Notes: generated by a model not told the origin, from the sequence alone. DNA of 60,933 bases from Brachyspira innocens ATCC 29796 (GCF_000384655.1 NZ_ARQI01000113.1:1-60933); one strand, 5' to 3'; positions 25,634-35,289 are shown, numbered from the stretch's first letter. Numbers and translations are program-made.

Positions 25634-27685
25634 TCATATTATAAATGAATAATATTTAGTGTTTCCTTCAGTGTCCATTACCTCTATAGTAACAGAACCT
25701 GCCTCAGCGTCATCTATATTAACAGTAAATGTTTCGTTCATAGAATCCAATAATCCATCATTTGGAACTATATATCTCCATTCTCCTGTTATAGTAGAAT
25801 ATCTCACAGTTTTAATGAATGATAATTTATCTTCTACTCTAAATGTAACTTTTCTATCTGCACCTTCTCCAGTAACATTAAAATCAAAAATTTCTGGAGA
25901 ATCATTATCATATTTAACATTAAATACTTCTAAAGTTTTAGTTTTTATCTCTCCTACTGGATTATCATATTTATCGCTAGCAGTTATTCTAAAATCGTAT
26001 ATACCAGAAGGCATTAAATAAGCATTAAATTTATAGTATGATGTTTCCAAATTGGAGGCTAATTTTCTATAATTTTTTTCGCCTTTTAATCTGTATTCCA
26101 AATCATATGATAATTTATCACCGTTAGGGTCAGAACCTTTCCAATATACCATAGCTTCATTTTCTTCTAATTGAGGGCTTTTAGCTGTTTCAGAAGAGTC
26201 ATTCTGCTGACGGTATCTTGTAGTAAGTCCTCCGTTTAATACTTCAGGAGCTAAATTATTTTCAATATATGTAAAATCCATAGAATTTAATACTGGAGTC
26301 ATTTCAGTATCAGAAGTCTCCATTGTAACCTTAAACTGCATAAATCTGCCTTCTGGAGCATTTACTTTACCATTGGCATCAATAGGAACAAAATCGCTCC
26401 AGCTTTTATCAACTCTTGCAGCATTACCAGTTCTAACTTCAACAGATATATTGCCGCCTTGAGGAACTGTACTCATAGCATTAAAACTTCCTAATTTGCT
26501 TAAAAGTTTTAAATCCAATGTGTCGCTTGTAAAACTGCCATAATTAGGATATCCATGTTTTATTCTGTATATCTCGCCTGTTTTTGATATAGCAAAATAA
26601 AGTCCGTCTTCAGAAACTGCAAATGTAGAAAGTATTTTATTTTTTAATCCGCCTATATATGATAAAAGTCCGTCATCTCCGTTAATTTTGTATATATCAG
26701 CAGTATCTCCAGTAACAAAATATATATTATTGTCTTTATCACTGCTCAATGCCAAAACTAATGTCTGATTTAGGAAGAATAATCTTTGAACTGTTCCATT
26801 AGTATCAGCTCTATAAAGAGAGTTTCTAAACTCTTTATCAGATTCATCTGGTCTTTTATCTCCGTCTATAATGGAAGGTAGTATTAAATAAGCAGGCTGT
26901 CTAGTAGCTGTACCAAAATATAAATTACCTATATTATCCATAGTAATAGCATAAACTTCATTTTCAGCAGTATCATAAACTACGCTATATGAAGGATTTT
27001 CTAAATTTGTAGATAAATCTATACATAATACCAAACCTCTTCCAGCAGTACCTACATACATTTTATTATTTTTGCTGTCAAAATATAATGACATAGCATG
27101 CTGTTCTTCAGTTTTTAATATCTCTTTAATTTCACCGTCTGATGATATTTTTATTACTCTTGCATTATTTCCGCCTGCAGCAGCAAAAAGATTTCCGTTA
27201 TTGTCAAACTTCATATCCCATATATAGGTATCATCTAAAGTTTTTCTCCAAAGTTCATTGCCGTTACTATCATACTTTATTATTTTAGCATAAGGTCCAA
27301 CAGCAGCATATACATTTCCCTGACTATCGCTTATAACAGCAGTAAAAGCACTTTCTTTACTTTCTGAAGCAAAAGAAGTAAAATTTGTGGATGATGCATC
27401 TCTTTTATATAGTTCAGCACCGCTTCCGCTTATAGCAGCGAACATACCGCCGTCACTTGAAGGATAAATTTTCCAAATATCCTTTCCAGAAATAGCTCCG
27501 TTTTGTTCTATAACAGGAGCTAATGTTAAACTGCCCTGTTCTGTAAGCATAACTCCGTCATATATACCATTGTCGTAAAATCCCCTTTTGGTACTAGACA
27601 ATGTCCTAGTAACAACTGCAAAAACATTCGCAGAAGTAAGTATTAGTATAAACTGCAGTATAAAAATAATCTTAGCGATTTTCAT
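25634..27685 (-). CDS. Exported beta-propeller protein with C-terminal Ig/Fn3-like domains
   Basis: A 683-residue exported protein: residues 1-about 25 are a signal peptide (MKIAKIIFILQFILILTSANVFA). Residues about 40-390 show repeated blades of the type DSQGNVYAAVGPYAKIIKYDSNGNELW, FDNNGNLFAAAGGNNARVIKI and MDNIGNLYFGTATRQ, as in NHL/PQQ-like propellers. The C-terminal 250 residues hold beta-sandwich segments (YWKGSDPNGDKLSYDLEYRLKG, IYDFRITASDKYDNP). I start at the ATG that gives a clean signal peptide; a TTG start six codons upstream is possible. The gene overlaps the end of the S55 peptidase gene by 14 nt, so the two are translationally coupled and probably work together in the periplasm or outer envelope. 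Confidence 0.75.
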   Translation of the reverse strand: MKIAKIIFILQFILILTSANVFAVVTRTLSSTKRGFYDNGIYDGVMLTEQGSLTLAPVIEQNGAISGKDIWKIYPSSDGGMFAAISGSGAELYKRDASSTNFTSFASESKESAFTAVISDSQGNVYAAVGPYAKIIKYDSNGNELWRKTLDDTYIWDMKFDNNGNLFAAAGGNNARVIKISSDGEIKEILKTEEQHAMSLYFDSKNNKMYVGTAGRGLVLCIDLSTNLENPSYSVVYDTAENEVYAITMDNIGNLYFGTATRQPAYLILPSIIDGDKRPDESDKEFRNSLYRADTNGTVQRLFFLNQTLVLALSSDKDNNIYFVTGDTADIYKINGDDGLLSYIGGLKNKILSTFAVSEDGLYFAISKTGEIYRIKHGYPNYGSFTSDTLDLKLLSKLGSFNAMSTVPQGGNISVEVRTGNAARVDKSWSDFVPIDANGKVNAPEGRFMQFKVTMETSDTEMTPVLNSMDFTYIENNLAPEVLNGGLTTRYRQQNDSSETAKSPQLEENEAMVYWKGSDPNGDKLSYDLEYRLKGEKNYRKLASNLETSYYKFNAYLMPSGIYDFRITASDKYDNPVGEIKTKTLEVFNVKYDNDSPEIFDFNVTGEGADRKVTFRVEDKLSFIKTVRYSTITGEWRYIVPNDGLLDSMNETFTVNIDDAEAGSVTIEVMDTEGNTKYYSFII

Positions 27686-29429
27686 ATTTTCTAGCCCCTT
27701 CAATTATTATATCTAATTTAATTAATCCAAGTGTAGAACATGGCATTTCATATTTTCCATCAACAGCAGTAATAACAGCAGCCTTATCAGAAGTGGCATT
27801 TTTTGCCATTATACCGTATCTGGAAGGAGGAAGTGTAGGATATAAATCCTTTCCTATTTGTACGCCTCTTGATGATGAGTAAAGCCATACTCTAAGAGAA
27901 CTGTCATCATAGCTCTTTCCATAAATACGCATAACATCATCTAAACTTCTTATCTCATATTTATTAGGCATAAACAACTGTTCTGCATAATTATAAATAT
28001 ATTCATTGGCAGCATAAATACTGTAAACATCTGTTTTTAAATTAACAGGAAGTTTTACTGGTATATCTATGTACTGTTTCTCTTTACCATAAGGTGTAAG
28101 CCCTACTCTCAAATGTATAGTTTCTCCTGCTACAGCTCTAGGCTCTACCAAAGTTATATCATTTAAGAAAGCATATTCAAGATTATTTCTTTTAATTGAT
28201 AATTTAACGGACTTTATACCTACCCTATTAAAATTATTGTATATAAAGAAATCTATAGGAGATATTAACTGTTCTATAGCAGATTTGAATGCATCTGTCG
28301 AAGAATAAGCTAATATTCTGTCATTTACTTTATAAGGCTCTTCAAAATAATCAGTTTCTATTTCATAGCTTATACTGAATACTCCCTCTTCTTCACCGCC
28401 TGCAGTAGAACTTATAGCACTATATATAGCCATAGAAAGTATATCAGAAAAATAAGTAGGATCGTTCAATACTCTAAAATTATAATCTCTTGTAAGGAAA
28501 GTTTGATCTTCTATTTCCAATTTTACAGGCACCATAGTGTTTTCTGGAACTTCACCATACACTCCAGACACTCCAAATACTCCGTCATAAACAGTATATC
28601 CCAAATAATTAGAATAAGCAGCACCAAGTTTGAAAGAAGAATCTACTGAAGCTACTATATGATTAATATAAGCCCTAGAGACAGGAGCTCTTAATCTTCC
28701 TTTAGACCACATTGAATGCCCAAAAAGCAAAAACTTTTCATTATCAGTATGAGAAACTGTTCCAATACCAGCCATAGAAACATCTCCGTCTGCCAACACT
28801 ATAGCAACAGAGTCACCAAACAAAAATTTAGTAGCCTGATTTGTATCAGAAATAGAGCCTCCAGTCTGCATAGGATAAAATCCGCTTTTTTTGAATGAAG
28901 AAGAATATTCATCAAATGCCTTACTGCTTATACCAGAAAATATTAATGGTGTTTGAAGAGAATTATTATCAGCAAAACCTAAAGCAGGCGATTTAGCATT
29001 AGTATCTTCATATAGTTTGTACATTTCTTCTATAGGAGTAACACCAGCTATAGGGTCTTTAGCATAATTCCAGCCGAAAGCCAAAGCACCAGCTATTTTT
29101 CCGTCAAAATATATAGGCGAACCGCTCATACCTGCTACTGTACCTGAATGATCCAAGTTAAGACCTTCGCACTGTATAAGTATAGCATCACTGTTATGCC
29201 ATCTCTTTTTTAATATAGATAATACCTTTACCTTAAAAGGCTCTACATTTGTACCATGTATAACTGTATAGCCTACGCCTTCCATACCTTCATAAATCTC
29301 GCTTATGGGAATAACTTCTGGGTTTTCTGGAGGGGTTTTAGGCAAATCTTCTGTTTGTGTAAATAAATTGAATGCAAAAACAAATAGTAATGCAAAAATA
29401 AAAAATATTCTTTTTTCCATAGCTTCCAT
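27672..29429 (-). CDS. SpoIVB-type S55 serine peptidase domain protein
   Basis: An exported protein of about 585 residues with an N-terminal hydrophobic signal (KRIFFIFALLFVFAFNLF). The first 150 residues match the SpoIVB S55 peptidase domain: YEGMEGVGYTVIHGTNVEPF, the nucleophile block VAGMSGSPIYFDGKIAGALAFGW (serines near 102 and 104) and DPIAGVTPIEEM, followed later by FLLFGHSMWSKGR. In Bacillus SpoIVB is a sporulation-signalling protease; here there is no sporulation context and no PDZ domain was recognised, so a different envelope role is likely. ATG starts at 29429 and 29420 are possible, and neither has a strong ribosome-binding site. The downstream propeller gene overlaps it. Confidence 0.82.
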   Translation of the reverse strand: MEAMEKRIFFIFALLFVFAFNLFTQTEDLPKTPPENPEVIPISEIYEGMEGVGYTVIHGTNVEPFKVKVLSILKKRWHNSDAILIQCEGLNLDHSGTVAGMSGSPIYFDGKIAGALAFGWNYAKDPIAGVTPIEEMYKLYEDTNAKSPALGFADNNSLQTPLIFSGISSKAFDEYSSSFKKSGFYPMQTGGSISDTNQATKFLFGDSVAIVLADGDVSMAGIGTVSHTDNEKFLLFGHSMWSKGRLRAPVSRAYINHIVASVDSSFKLGAAYSNYLGYTVYDGVFGVSGVYGEVPENTMVPVKLEIEDQTFLTRDYNFRVLNDPTYFSDILSMAIYSAISSTAGGEEEGVFSISYEIETDYFEEPYKVNDRILAYSSTDAFKSAIEQLISPIDFFIYNNFNRVGIKSVKLSIKRNNLEYAFLNDITLVEPRAVAGETIHLRVGLTPYGKEKQYIDIPVKLPVNLKTDVYSIYAANEYIYNYAEQLFMPNKYEIRSLDDVMRIYGKSYDDSSLRVWLYSSSRGVQIGKDLYPTLPPSRYGIMAKNATSDKAAVITAVDGKYEMPCSTLGLIKLDIIIEGARKYENR

Positions 29430-29553
29430 ATTTAAGTTTATAGATTTTTTCAAATAATTATAACTATAAATAAACTATATTTCAATATAAATAGTAAAAA
29501 TTATCATATACTATTTTTCATTATATGCAAATAAATTAATAAAAAAATTTACC

Positions 29554-29581
29554 TTGACAAATAATATATATATATTAATAT
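29554..29581 (+). promoter_or_regulatory. Candidate promoter of the bifunctional nuclease operon
   Basis: TTGACA (29554-29559) is followed after 16 nt by TAATAT (29576-29581). It lies about 40 nt before the GTG start and would serve the three plus-strand genes to 32069. Confidence 0.45.
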
Positions 29582-29621
29582 TATACTATAGGTAGTATAT
29601 AAAATCAAAGAGGTTTTAAAA

Positions 29622-30269
29622 GTGGTTGAAGCAAAGATACTTAATTTAGCAATAACTGACAAAGGTTTTGTTGTAATATTAAAACCAGAAAAGTCTGATA
29701 AAGTTGTTCCTATATCGATAGCATATTTAGAAGCTCAGTCTATAATGGCCAGCCTTATAGGATACAAAATTGAAAGACCTCTCACTCATGACATTGTAAG
29801 CAGCATATTTCAAAACTGCGGTATACGTTTAATTAATGTCATAATTGATAATGTACATATAGACACATTCTTTTCCAAACTGGTTATAGAACATAACGGC
29901 AAAAATATATTTATAGATTCCAGACCTTCTGATGCTATAGCACTCTCTCTAAAATCTAAAGCTCCTATATTTATAGAAGAGCATGTTGTAGATAAAGCTG
30001 GTATTGTACTTGAAGATAATGACACACTTATGAAAGTAAAAGACAGCATACCTTTTACATATCAAAGGTTTGACAGAGAAGATCTTAAAGAAACAAGCAG
30101 CGAAAATATATTTACAAAGAAAGAACCTGAAGAATATAATAATACAAATACTAAAGACAGCAAAAAAAATAAAGAAGAACTGCAGAGATTATTGGATCAG
30201 GCTGTAAAAGAAGAAAGATATGAAGATGCAGCAAAATACAGAGATGAACTTGATAATTTAAGTGAATAA
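29622..30269 (+). CDS. Bifunctional nuclease (DUF151) domain protein with C-terminal UVR motif
   Basis: A 215-residue protein beginning with GTG (AGAGG lies 7-8 nt upstream). The DUF151/BFN domain fills residues 1-about 135: VVPISIAYLEAQSI, RPLTHDIVSSIFQNCG, IDSRPSDAIALSLKSKAPIFIEE. After a linker of charged residues the last 35 residues are a UVR motif (ELQRLLDQAVKEERYEDAAKYRDELDNL), the helical hairpin by which UvrB and UvrC touch each other. Proteins of this layout have been ascribed DNase and RNase activity in plants and Thermotoga. The gene is first in a plus-strand operon with the transglutaminase-TPR gene 45 nt downstream. Confidence 0.9.
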   Translation: MVEAKILNLAITDKGFVVILKPEKSDKVVPISIAYLEAQSIMASLIGYKIERPLTHDIVSSIFQNCGIRLINVIIDNVHIDTFFSKLVIEHNGKNIFIDSRPSDAIALSLKSKAPIFIEEHVVDKAGIVLEDNDTLMKVKDSIPFTYQRFDREDLKETSSENIFTKKEPEEYNNTNTKDSKKNKEELQRLLDQAVKEERYEDAAKYRDELDNLSE

Positions 30270-30314
30270 TAAAATAATAACTTTTATATTCTTATAGATT
30301 ACATAGAGGTTATA

Positions 30315-31487
30315 ATGAAACACTGTATAAAAACTATTTTACTTTTTCTTATTCTTACATATTCTATTATATATGCAAAACCATCTGATAAAATAAGGTT
30401 TGATTCTCATGAACTTACAGAATTAGAATACGATTTCTTTACCAAAATTGATAACGGCGAAACTAATGATTTGGAACTTCATTATGACGGATTTATAATA
30501 GCTTCTGGAATAACTGATGAAGAAGAGTTTAAATTTTACAGAGGAAAATTAGATGAAATAAGAAATCTCGCTAAAAAAGATCTTTCTCAGTATACTGAAG
30601 AAGGAGCTTATGCATTTGGAAAAAGATTATTAAATTGGCTTTATTCAAGCGGTGTATTAAAAAAATATTTTGAAACCTCTACCCTATTTCAGGATTTAAT
30701 ATATAAAGGAGAATATAACTGTTTAAGTTCAAGCATACTATATTCTTTACTATACACTGAGTTTGGTTTTAAGGTTACAGGAGTATTAACATCAAGTCAT
30801 GCTTTCTGCACAGTATATACTGAACAGGGAAAAATAGACGTAGAAACAACAATATCAAGAGGATTTAACCCAGGTCAGAAAGAAATAAGAAATACTGGAA
30901 ATTCTACAATAGTTACTTTTGTCCCTCAGGGTAATTATAGAGACAGAAACGAAGTAGATATATTTACATTAATAGCAACACTTTATCCTAACTCAATTTC
31001 ATTAAAAAAAATAGAGAAAGATTTGGAAAAACAGCTTGTTATGGCAAAAAAAGCATATTATCTTTCTCCTAATACAGAAATATATAATAAAAATCTAATC
31101 AATGCATATAATAGATTGGCATTAGATTACATTAAAAAAAATGATTATGAAGCAGCATATAAAACTTTAGAAGAAGCATATGTTTTTGATCCTTCAAGTT
31201 CTATGACTAAAAATAACAGAATACATTATTATAATACAATAGGTACTTCCTATTTAAGCCAAAAAGATTATCCTAATGCTATACAAATATACAAAATAGG
31301 AATATCTGATATAGGCGATGATGCAAGCGTATTAAAAAGAAATTTGAAAGTCTCATACTATAATTACGCTGTTACAGAGTATAATGAAAGAAGATATAAC
31401 AATGCCAATACAATATCTGAAGAGGCTTTAAAATTATTTCCAAATGACAGGGATTTTATTAAATTATTGTCTTCAATACCAAAATAA
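30315..31487 (+). CDS. Exported transglutaminase-like protein with TPR repeats
   Basis: A 390-residue protein with a signal peptide (about 1-21). A transglutaminase-like papain-fold core is suggested by the ordered residues C136 in GEYNCLSSSILYSLLY, H162 in SSHAFCTVY and D175 in GKIDVETT, giving the C-H-D triad in the usual spacing. Residues about 235-385 are TPR repeats (LALDYIKKNDYEAAYKTLEEAYVFDP, GTSYLSQKDYPNAIQIYKIG, YAVTEYNERRYNNANTISEEALKLFP). It is likely a periplasmic protease or cross-linking enzyme, or a noncatalytic scaffold; the substrate is unknown. It sits between the bifunctional nuclease gene and a small exported protein gene. Confidence 0.75.
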   Translation: MKHCIKTILLFLILTYSIIYAKPSDKIRFDSHELTELEYDFFTKIDNGETNDLELHYDGFIIASGITDEEEFKFYRGKLDEIRNLAKKDLSQYTEEGAYAFGKRLLNWLYSSGVLKKYFETSTLFQDLIYKGEYNCLSSSILYSLLYTEFGFKVTGVLTSSHAFCTVYTEQGKIDVETTISRGFNPGQKEIRNTGNSTIVTFVPQGNYRDRNEVDIFTLIATLYPNSISLKKIEKDLEKQLVMAKKAYYLSPNTEIYNKNLINAYNRLALDYIKKNDYEAAYKTLEEAYVFDPSSSMTKNNRIHYYNTIGTSYLSQKDYPNAIQIYKIGISDIGDDASVLKRNLKVSYYNYAVTEYNERRYNNANTISEEALKLFPNDRDFIKLLSSIPK

Positions 31488-31514
31488 TAAAAAAATAATG
31501 CCGATTAATAGTAT

Positions 31515-32069
31515 ATGAAAATTTATTTTACATTATTAATAATAACGGCATATTTCAGTTTTTTATACCCGCAAAACTCATTTGATTATAATTTGAATGT
31601 AAAATTTAGGGTAATAGAAAAGTTTGATAAATTACTCTCTTCTGACAATAAAGAATATGTTTTTTATATAGATGCCAATTATGTTTTTACTGAAGAAGGA
31701 AAAGCTATATACAGCAATAATATATATAATATTCAAACAACTTTAAACGATTTAGAACAAAAACTTGATAAAGCCCAAACTCAAGAAGAAAAAATGCAGT
31801 TAAATCAAAATATTAGAATATATAAAGGACTTTTAGCTTATAACACGCCTCCAAAAAAATTTATAACTCTATTAATAAACAGACAAATATATGAATACAT
31901 TGCTAAATATCCTTCAAGCTATATAGATAATATGATGCAGAATAATTTACAGCAGTTTTATGATAATATAAGAAATAATATTATATTAAATGAAAAGTAC
32001 ACAGGACGCTTTACTTCTCTTCTATTTATTACCAAAGAAAAATTCAAATATTATACTGGAAGAACATAA
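31515..32069 (+). CDS. Small exported protein of unknown function
   Basis: A 184-residue protein with a signal peptide (MKIYFTLLIITAYFSFLYP). The mature part is helical and charged, with a predicted coiled coil at about 75-105 (NIQTTLNDLEQKLDKAQTQEEKMQLNQNI), then several aromatic-rich helices. No family recognised. It follows the transglutaminase-TPR gene by 27 nt and ends about 6 nt before a dispersed repeat element, so it is the last gene of its operon. Confidence 0.7.
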   Translation: MKIYFTLLIITAYFSFLYPQNSFDYNLNVKFRVIEKFDKLLSSDNKEYVFYIDANYVFTEEGKAIYSNNIYNIQTTLNDLEQKLDKAQTQEEKMQLNQNIRIYKGLLAYNTPPKKFITLLINRQIYEYIAKYPSSYIDNMMQNNLQQFYDNIRNNIILNEKYTGRFTSLLFITKEKFKYYTGRT

Positions 32070-32075
32070 AATTAT

Positions 32076-32440
32076 TAGACTTGTTTCAAAACTAATTAAC
32101 AAAATTATATATAAAAATTTAATCAATTTCAAAACTTTTGTATAAATTATTGTTTTAGTATGTAATATGCAGTCCTTCACTTGCCTACGGCACAAATAAG
32201 TGGAGTTTGGCACGACTGTGAATCCCAAGCTATAATTTAAAAATGTTAAATTAACAATTTATAAATATTAACAAATTCAGTTTTGAAACAAGTTTAATTT
32301 ATCCTACATATAAAACATAATTGATACGATTTTAATGATAATTTCAATGCTTGCACTTTTTGGTTCTTTTTGCGGCGGGAAAAAGAACAATAAAAAAATT
32401 GACAAACTTAAACTATTAATTTAGTTTTAAAACAAGTATA
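32076..32440. repeat. Dispersed intergenic element, copy C, with an extra right-hand segment
   Basis: An element of 221 bp is bounded by TAGACTTGTTTCAAAACT (32076-32093) and the inverse AGTTTTGAAACAAGTTTA (32279-32296, one mismatch). Its core (32167-32232, starting GCAGTCCTTCAC) is a shortened, diverged version of the cores of copies A, B and D. A further segment to 32440 holds a 9-bp hairpin GTTCTTTTT/AAAAAGAAC (32363-32371 with 32380-32388, loop GCGGCGGG) and ends with a third, degenerate end sequence AGTTTTAAAACAAGTATA, exactly at the stop of the next gene. It lies between convergent genes. Confidence 0.75.
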
Positions 32441-33343
32441 TTATAAATTAAATTTAGATTTTACTTTTTTAATATCATACCTTGCTGTTCCGCCTTTTAG
32501 CTGAATCATCTCCTCAGAAACATCAGAAGCAAACTCTAATACATTTTTAATATCTAAATTTCTTAATATAGCATAACTTAAAGCCGCACAAAAACTATCC
32601 CCTGCTCCTACTGTATCAATAACATTAACTTTATTTGAAGGCTTGAATATATACTCATTATTATAAAATACACTTGCCCCTTTAGAGCCAAGTGTAAGAA
32701 ATATATAATCAATATTAAAATCTTTATTAATAGCTTTGAGTAAGGTTTCATTATCATTTTCTAATGAAGGATAAAAAAGCCCTTTTATTACAGCAAGCTC
32801 ATCATCATTTATTTTTAATATATTGACAAACTCTAAAGATTCTTTTATTTTTTCTTTTGTGTAATAATTTTTTCTAAATGTTACATCACATACCTTGTAT
32901 TTAGATTTAATATTTTGAAATATTTTTTTTAATGTAGTATATGATTTCTCATTTCTTTGAGAGAGTATATTAAAATAAAATAAATCATAATTTTCATTTA
33001 AAGCATTTTCTATATCTTTATTATATTCTATATTATCCCAAGCTGCATTTTCATGTATAATATAGTCTGGAACTTTTTTTTCATTAAGAAATACTGTAGC
33101 TTTACCTGTTTCATAATTATCTAATATCTGTATCAATGACTTGTCTATATTTTCATTATTTATAAATGACAATGCATCTTTAGAATAATCATCATTACCC
33201 AATGCGGTTATAAATCTAAGTCTGTCATCATGTCCCATAAGCCTAGAAAGCTGGATAGAATAATTAAATGGAGCACCTCCTATTACAGAAACACTATCAT
33301 ATACATCGTATAAAAGCTCTCCGAAACTAAGTATATTATTCAT
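32441..33343 (-). CDS. PfkB family sugar kinase, fructokinase-like
   Basis: A 300-residue ribokinase-family enzyme that phosphorylates a sugar with ATP. The N-terminus ILSFGELLYDVY and the substrate segment GGAPFNYSIQLSRLMG are typical of fructokinases. The PfkB signature 2 is complete: VIDTVGAGDSFCAALSYAIL (catalytic D in GAGDSF, about residue 246-251), with TLGSKGASVFY before it. The exact sugar is not decidable from sequence. Its start lies 24 nt after the stop of the penicillin-binding protein gene, so it is probably co-transcribed, though the functions are unrelated. Its 3' end touches a dispersed repeat. Confidence 0.9.
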   Translation of the reverse strand: MNNILSFGELLYDVYDSVSVIGGAPFNYSIQLSRLMGHDDRLRFITALGNDDYSKDALSFINNENIDKSLIQILDNYETGKATVFLNEKKVPDYIIHENAAWDNIEYNKDIENALNENYDLFYFNILSQRNEKSYTTLKKIFQNIKSKYKVCDVTFRKNYYTKEKIKESLEFVNILKINDDELAVIKGLFYPSLENDNETLLKAINKDFNIDYIFLTLGSKGASVFYNNEYIFKPSNKVNVIDTVGAGDSFCAALSYAILRNLDIKNVLEFASDVSEEMIQLKGGTARYDIKKVKSKFNL

Positions 33344-33367
33344 AAAAATAAACTCCTAAATAAATCT

Positions 33368-35275
33368 TTACTCTTTATTATCAATAGGTGCTCTTAATAA
33401 CAGCCTTACTATAGAATTATTTGTTATTTCAGAACCTGCCTGAGGTGAATAATCATAAACATATCCCTCACCTTGTATAGCTATTTTAGCATTATTATTT
33501 GATACTATATATGATATATTATTCAGAGCATCTCTTAATGAAAGCCCCATTATATTAGGCATAATATTATTAGTAGCACTGTAATAACTATTAGAAGGCG
33601 GAACTAATGATAAAAAGTCATTTGTATTTATGGTATAAATATCACCTTCAACTAATCCTAAATAAGGTATTATCTGATTTGCAATTTTAGCAAATAAAGG
33701 AGCAGCTACCCTTCCAGCTGACTGCGTACCTTTTCCCTGAGGGTCATCAAGCAGAACAAGTATTGATATTTTTGGATCTTCAAGCGGAAAACCTCCGATA
33801 AAGATTGACTGATAATATTTTTCTGGTTTTTCTGATTCATTATCTCTGTACACTTCAGTTATAGCAGTACCAGTTTTGCCTACAACATCAATATTAAGCA
33901 GATTAGCCCTGTATCCTGTAGAACCAGATTCAACACCTTTTCTAAGAAGTACTCTTGCTATTTGAGAATACTGTTCATCTATAATTCTAGTTTTTTTAAG
34001 CCTATTTGTAACACTTATTTTTTCTATTCCGTCATAAATAGAATCAACCACATGCATAGGTACTTTCCATCCTCCATTAAGAAGCGGAAGATAAGAGGCG
34101 GCTATCTGCATAGGCGTAACACTCAAATCATATCCTATAGCCAAATATCCTCGTGAAAATCTATGCCATTTATTTAAAGGGTGATATATACCGCTCCATT
34201 CATTTTTATAAGGTCCAACACCAGTAGGCTCTCCGAAACCAAATCTTTTTAGATAATCATAAAAAAACTGCTTATCTATTCTTTCAGCTATAGTAACAAT
34301 AGCATAATTGCAGCTGTATTTTAATATATCATTAAAAGCTACATCTCCATGCGGATAATCACAATGTATGCGTGTTTGTCTGCTGTAATCATAATATCCT
34401 TTACAATGAAAAACTTCATCACTATTTACAACGCCCTCTTCTATAGCAGCAAGTTCTGCAAATATTTTCATAGTACTACCGGGGTATATTGTACTCATTA
34501 TACTTCTGTCCATTCTTTCATTATTAACGTAGATAAACGGATTATTAGGGTCAAAAGAAGGATAAGAATAATTTGCTATTACAGCACCTGTATTAACATC
34601 TGATACTATAACTGTAGCTGACTGAGGAGATCTTTCTGCAACAGTTTTTAATACTTCATTTCTAACTATAGTTTGAATATCTCTATCTAATGTTAATACT
34701 ATATCTTTGGGATTATCATTTTCTGATGATAAAATTGATTCATATGTAGCCTCAAGTCCTGCATATCCTTCTGTTTCAGTTCTGTTCATATATCCTATCA
34801 CATGAGCAAATACATCTTCATAGGGATAAAATCTTTTATAGCTTTCTATACCATATATACTTTTTACCGTATATTTATCTTTTATTTCTTTTATCTTTTT
34901 ATAAGAGTCTAAATTAATATTTTGAGCTAATCTTATAGTTCTTCTTTTTGTAGATATTAAATCTGTAAATTTTTCTTTTGTAATACCAATAATACTAAAA
35001 ATTTGGCTGTATGCTTCATTAATATCAGTATTTTCATTTCCATCTAATGAAACTGATTCTGTATCAAGGTATATTGTATAAGCTGGAATATTAATTGTAA
35101 GAGGACGCATTTTCGAGTCGTATATAGTTCCTCTAGGCTTATCAAGACCGTCTAAAGAAGTTATAGATTTTCTATTTTTTATTGTAAGATTAAATAATCT
35201 GAAAAATATAGCAATAGTTACTATTGCAAAACATACAAGAAATAAATATAATTTTTTTATACGAGCTTCATTCAT
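33368..35275 (-). CDS. Penicillin-binding protein transpeptidase with PASTA domain (FtsI/PBP2-like)
   Basis: A 635-residue class B PBP that cross-links peptidoglycan. One membrane anchor lies at about 8-28 (LYLFLVCFAIVTIAIFFRLF), followed by the dimerisation domain (KPRGTIYDSKMRPL) and the transpeptidase with the three active motifs: S-x-x-K in GSTMKIF, S-x-N in YSCNYAIV, and KTGT in VGKTGTAITE. A single PASTA domain ends the protein (MPNIMGLSLRDALNNISYIV...YSPQAGSEI). This layout is that of FtsI/SpoVD-type enzymes. The ATG stands 14 nt after the 3' end of tRNA-Cys and has no visible ribosome-binding site. The PfkB gene follows. Confidence 0.92.
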   Translation of the reverse strand: MNEARIKKLYLFLVCFAIVTIAIFFRLFNLTIKNRKSITSLDGLDKPRGTIYDSKMRPLTINIPAYTIYLDTESVSLDGNENTDINEAYSQIFSIIGITKEKFTDLISTKRRTIRLAQNINLDSYKKIKEIKDKYTVKSIYGIESYKRFYPYEDVFAHVIGYMNRTETEGYAGLEATYESILSSENDNPKDIVLTLDRDIQTIVRNEVLKTVAERSPQSATVIVSDVNTGAVIANYSYPSFDPNNPFIYVNNERMDRSIMSTIYPGSTMKIFAELAAIEEGVVNSDEVFHCKGYYDYSRQTRIHCDYPHGDVAFNDILKYSCNYAIVTIAERIDKQFFYDYLKRFGFGEPTGVGPYKNEWSGIYHPLNKWHRFSRGYLAIGYDLSVTPMQIAASYLPLLNGGWKVPMHVVDSIYDGIEKISVTNRLKKTRIIDEQYSQIARVLLRKGVESGSTGYRANLLNIDVVGKTGTAITEVYRDNESEKPEKYYQSIFIGGFPLEDPKISILVLLDDPQGKGTQSAGRVAAPLFAKIANQIIPYLGLVEGDIYTINTNDFLSLVPPSNSYYSATNNIMPNIMGLSLRDALNNISYIVSNNNAKIAIQGEGYVYDYSPQAGSEITNNSIVRLLLRAPIDNKE

Positions 35276-35289
35276 AATTAGAAAAAATG

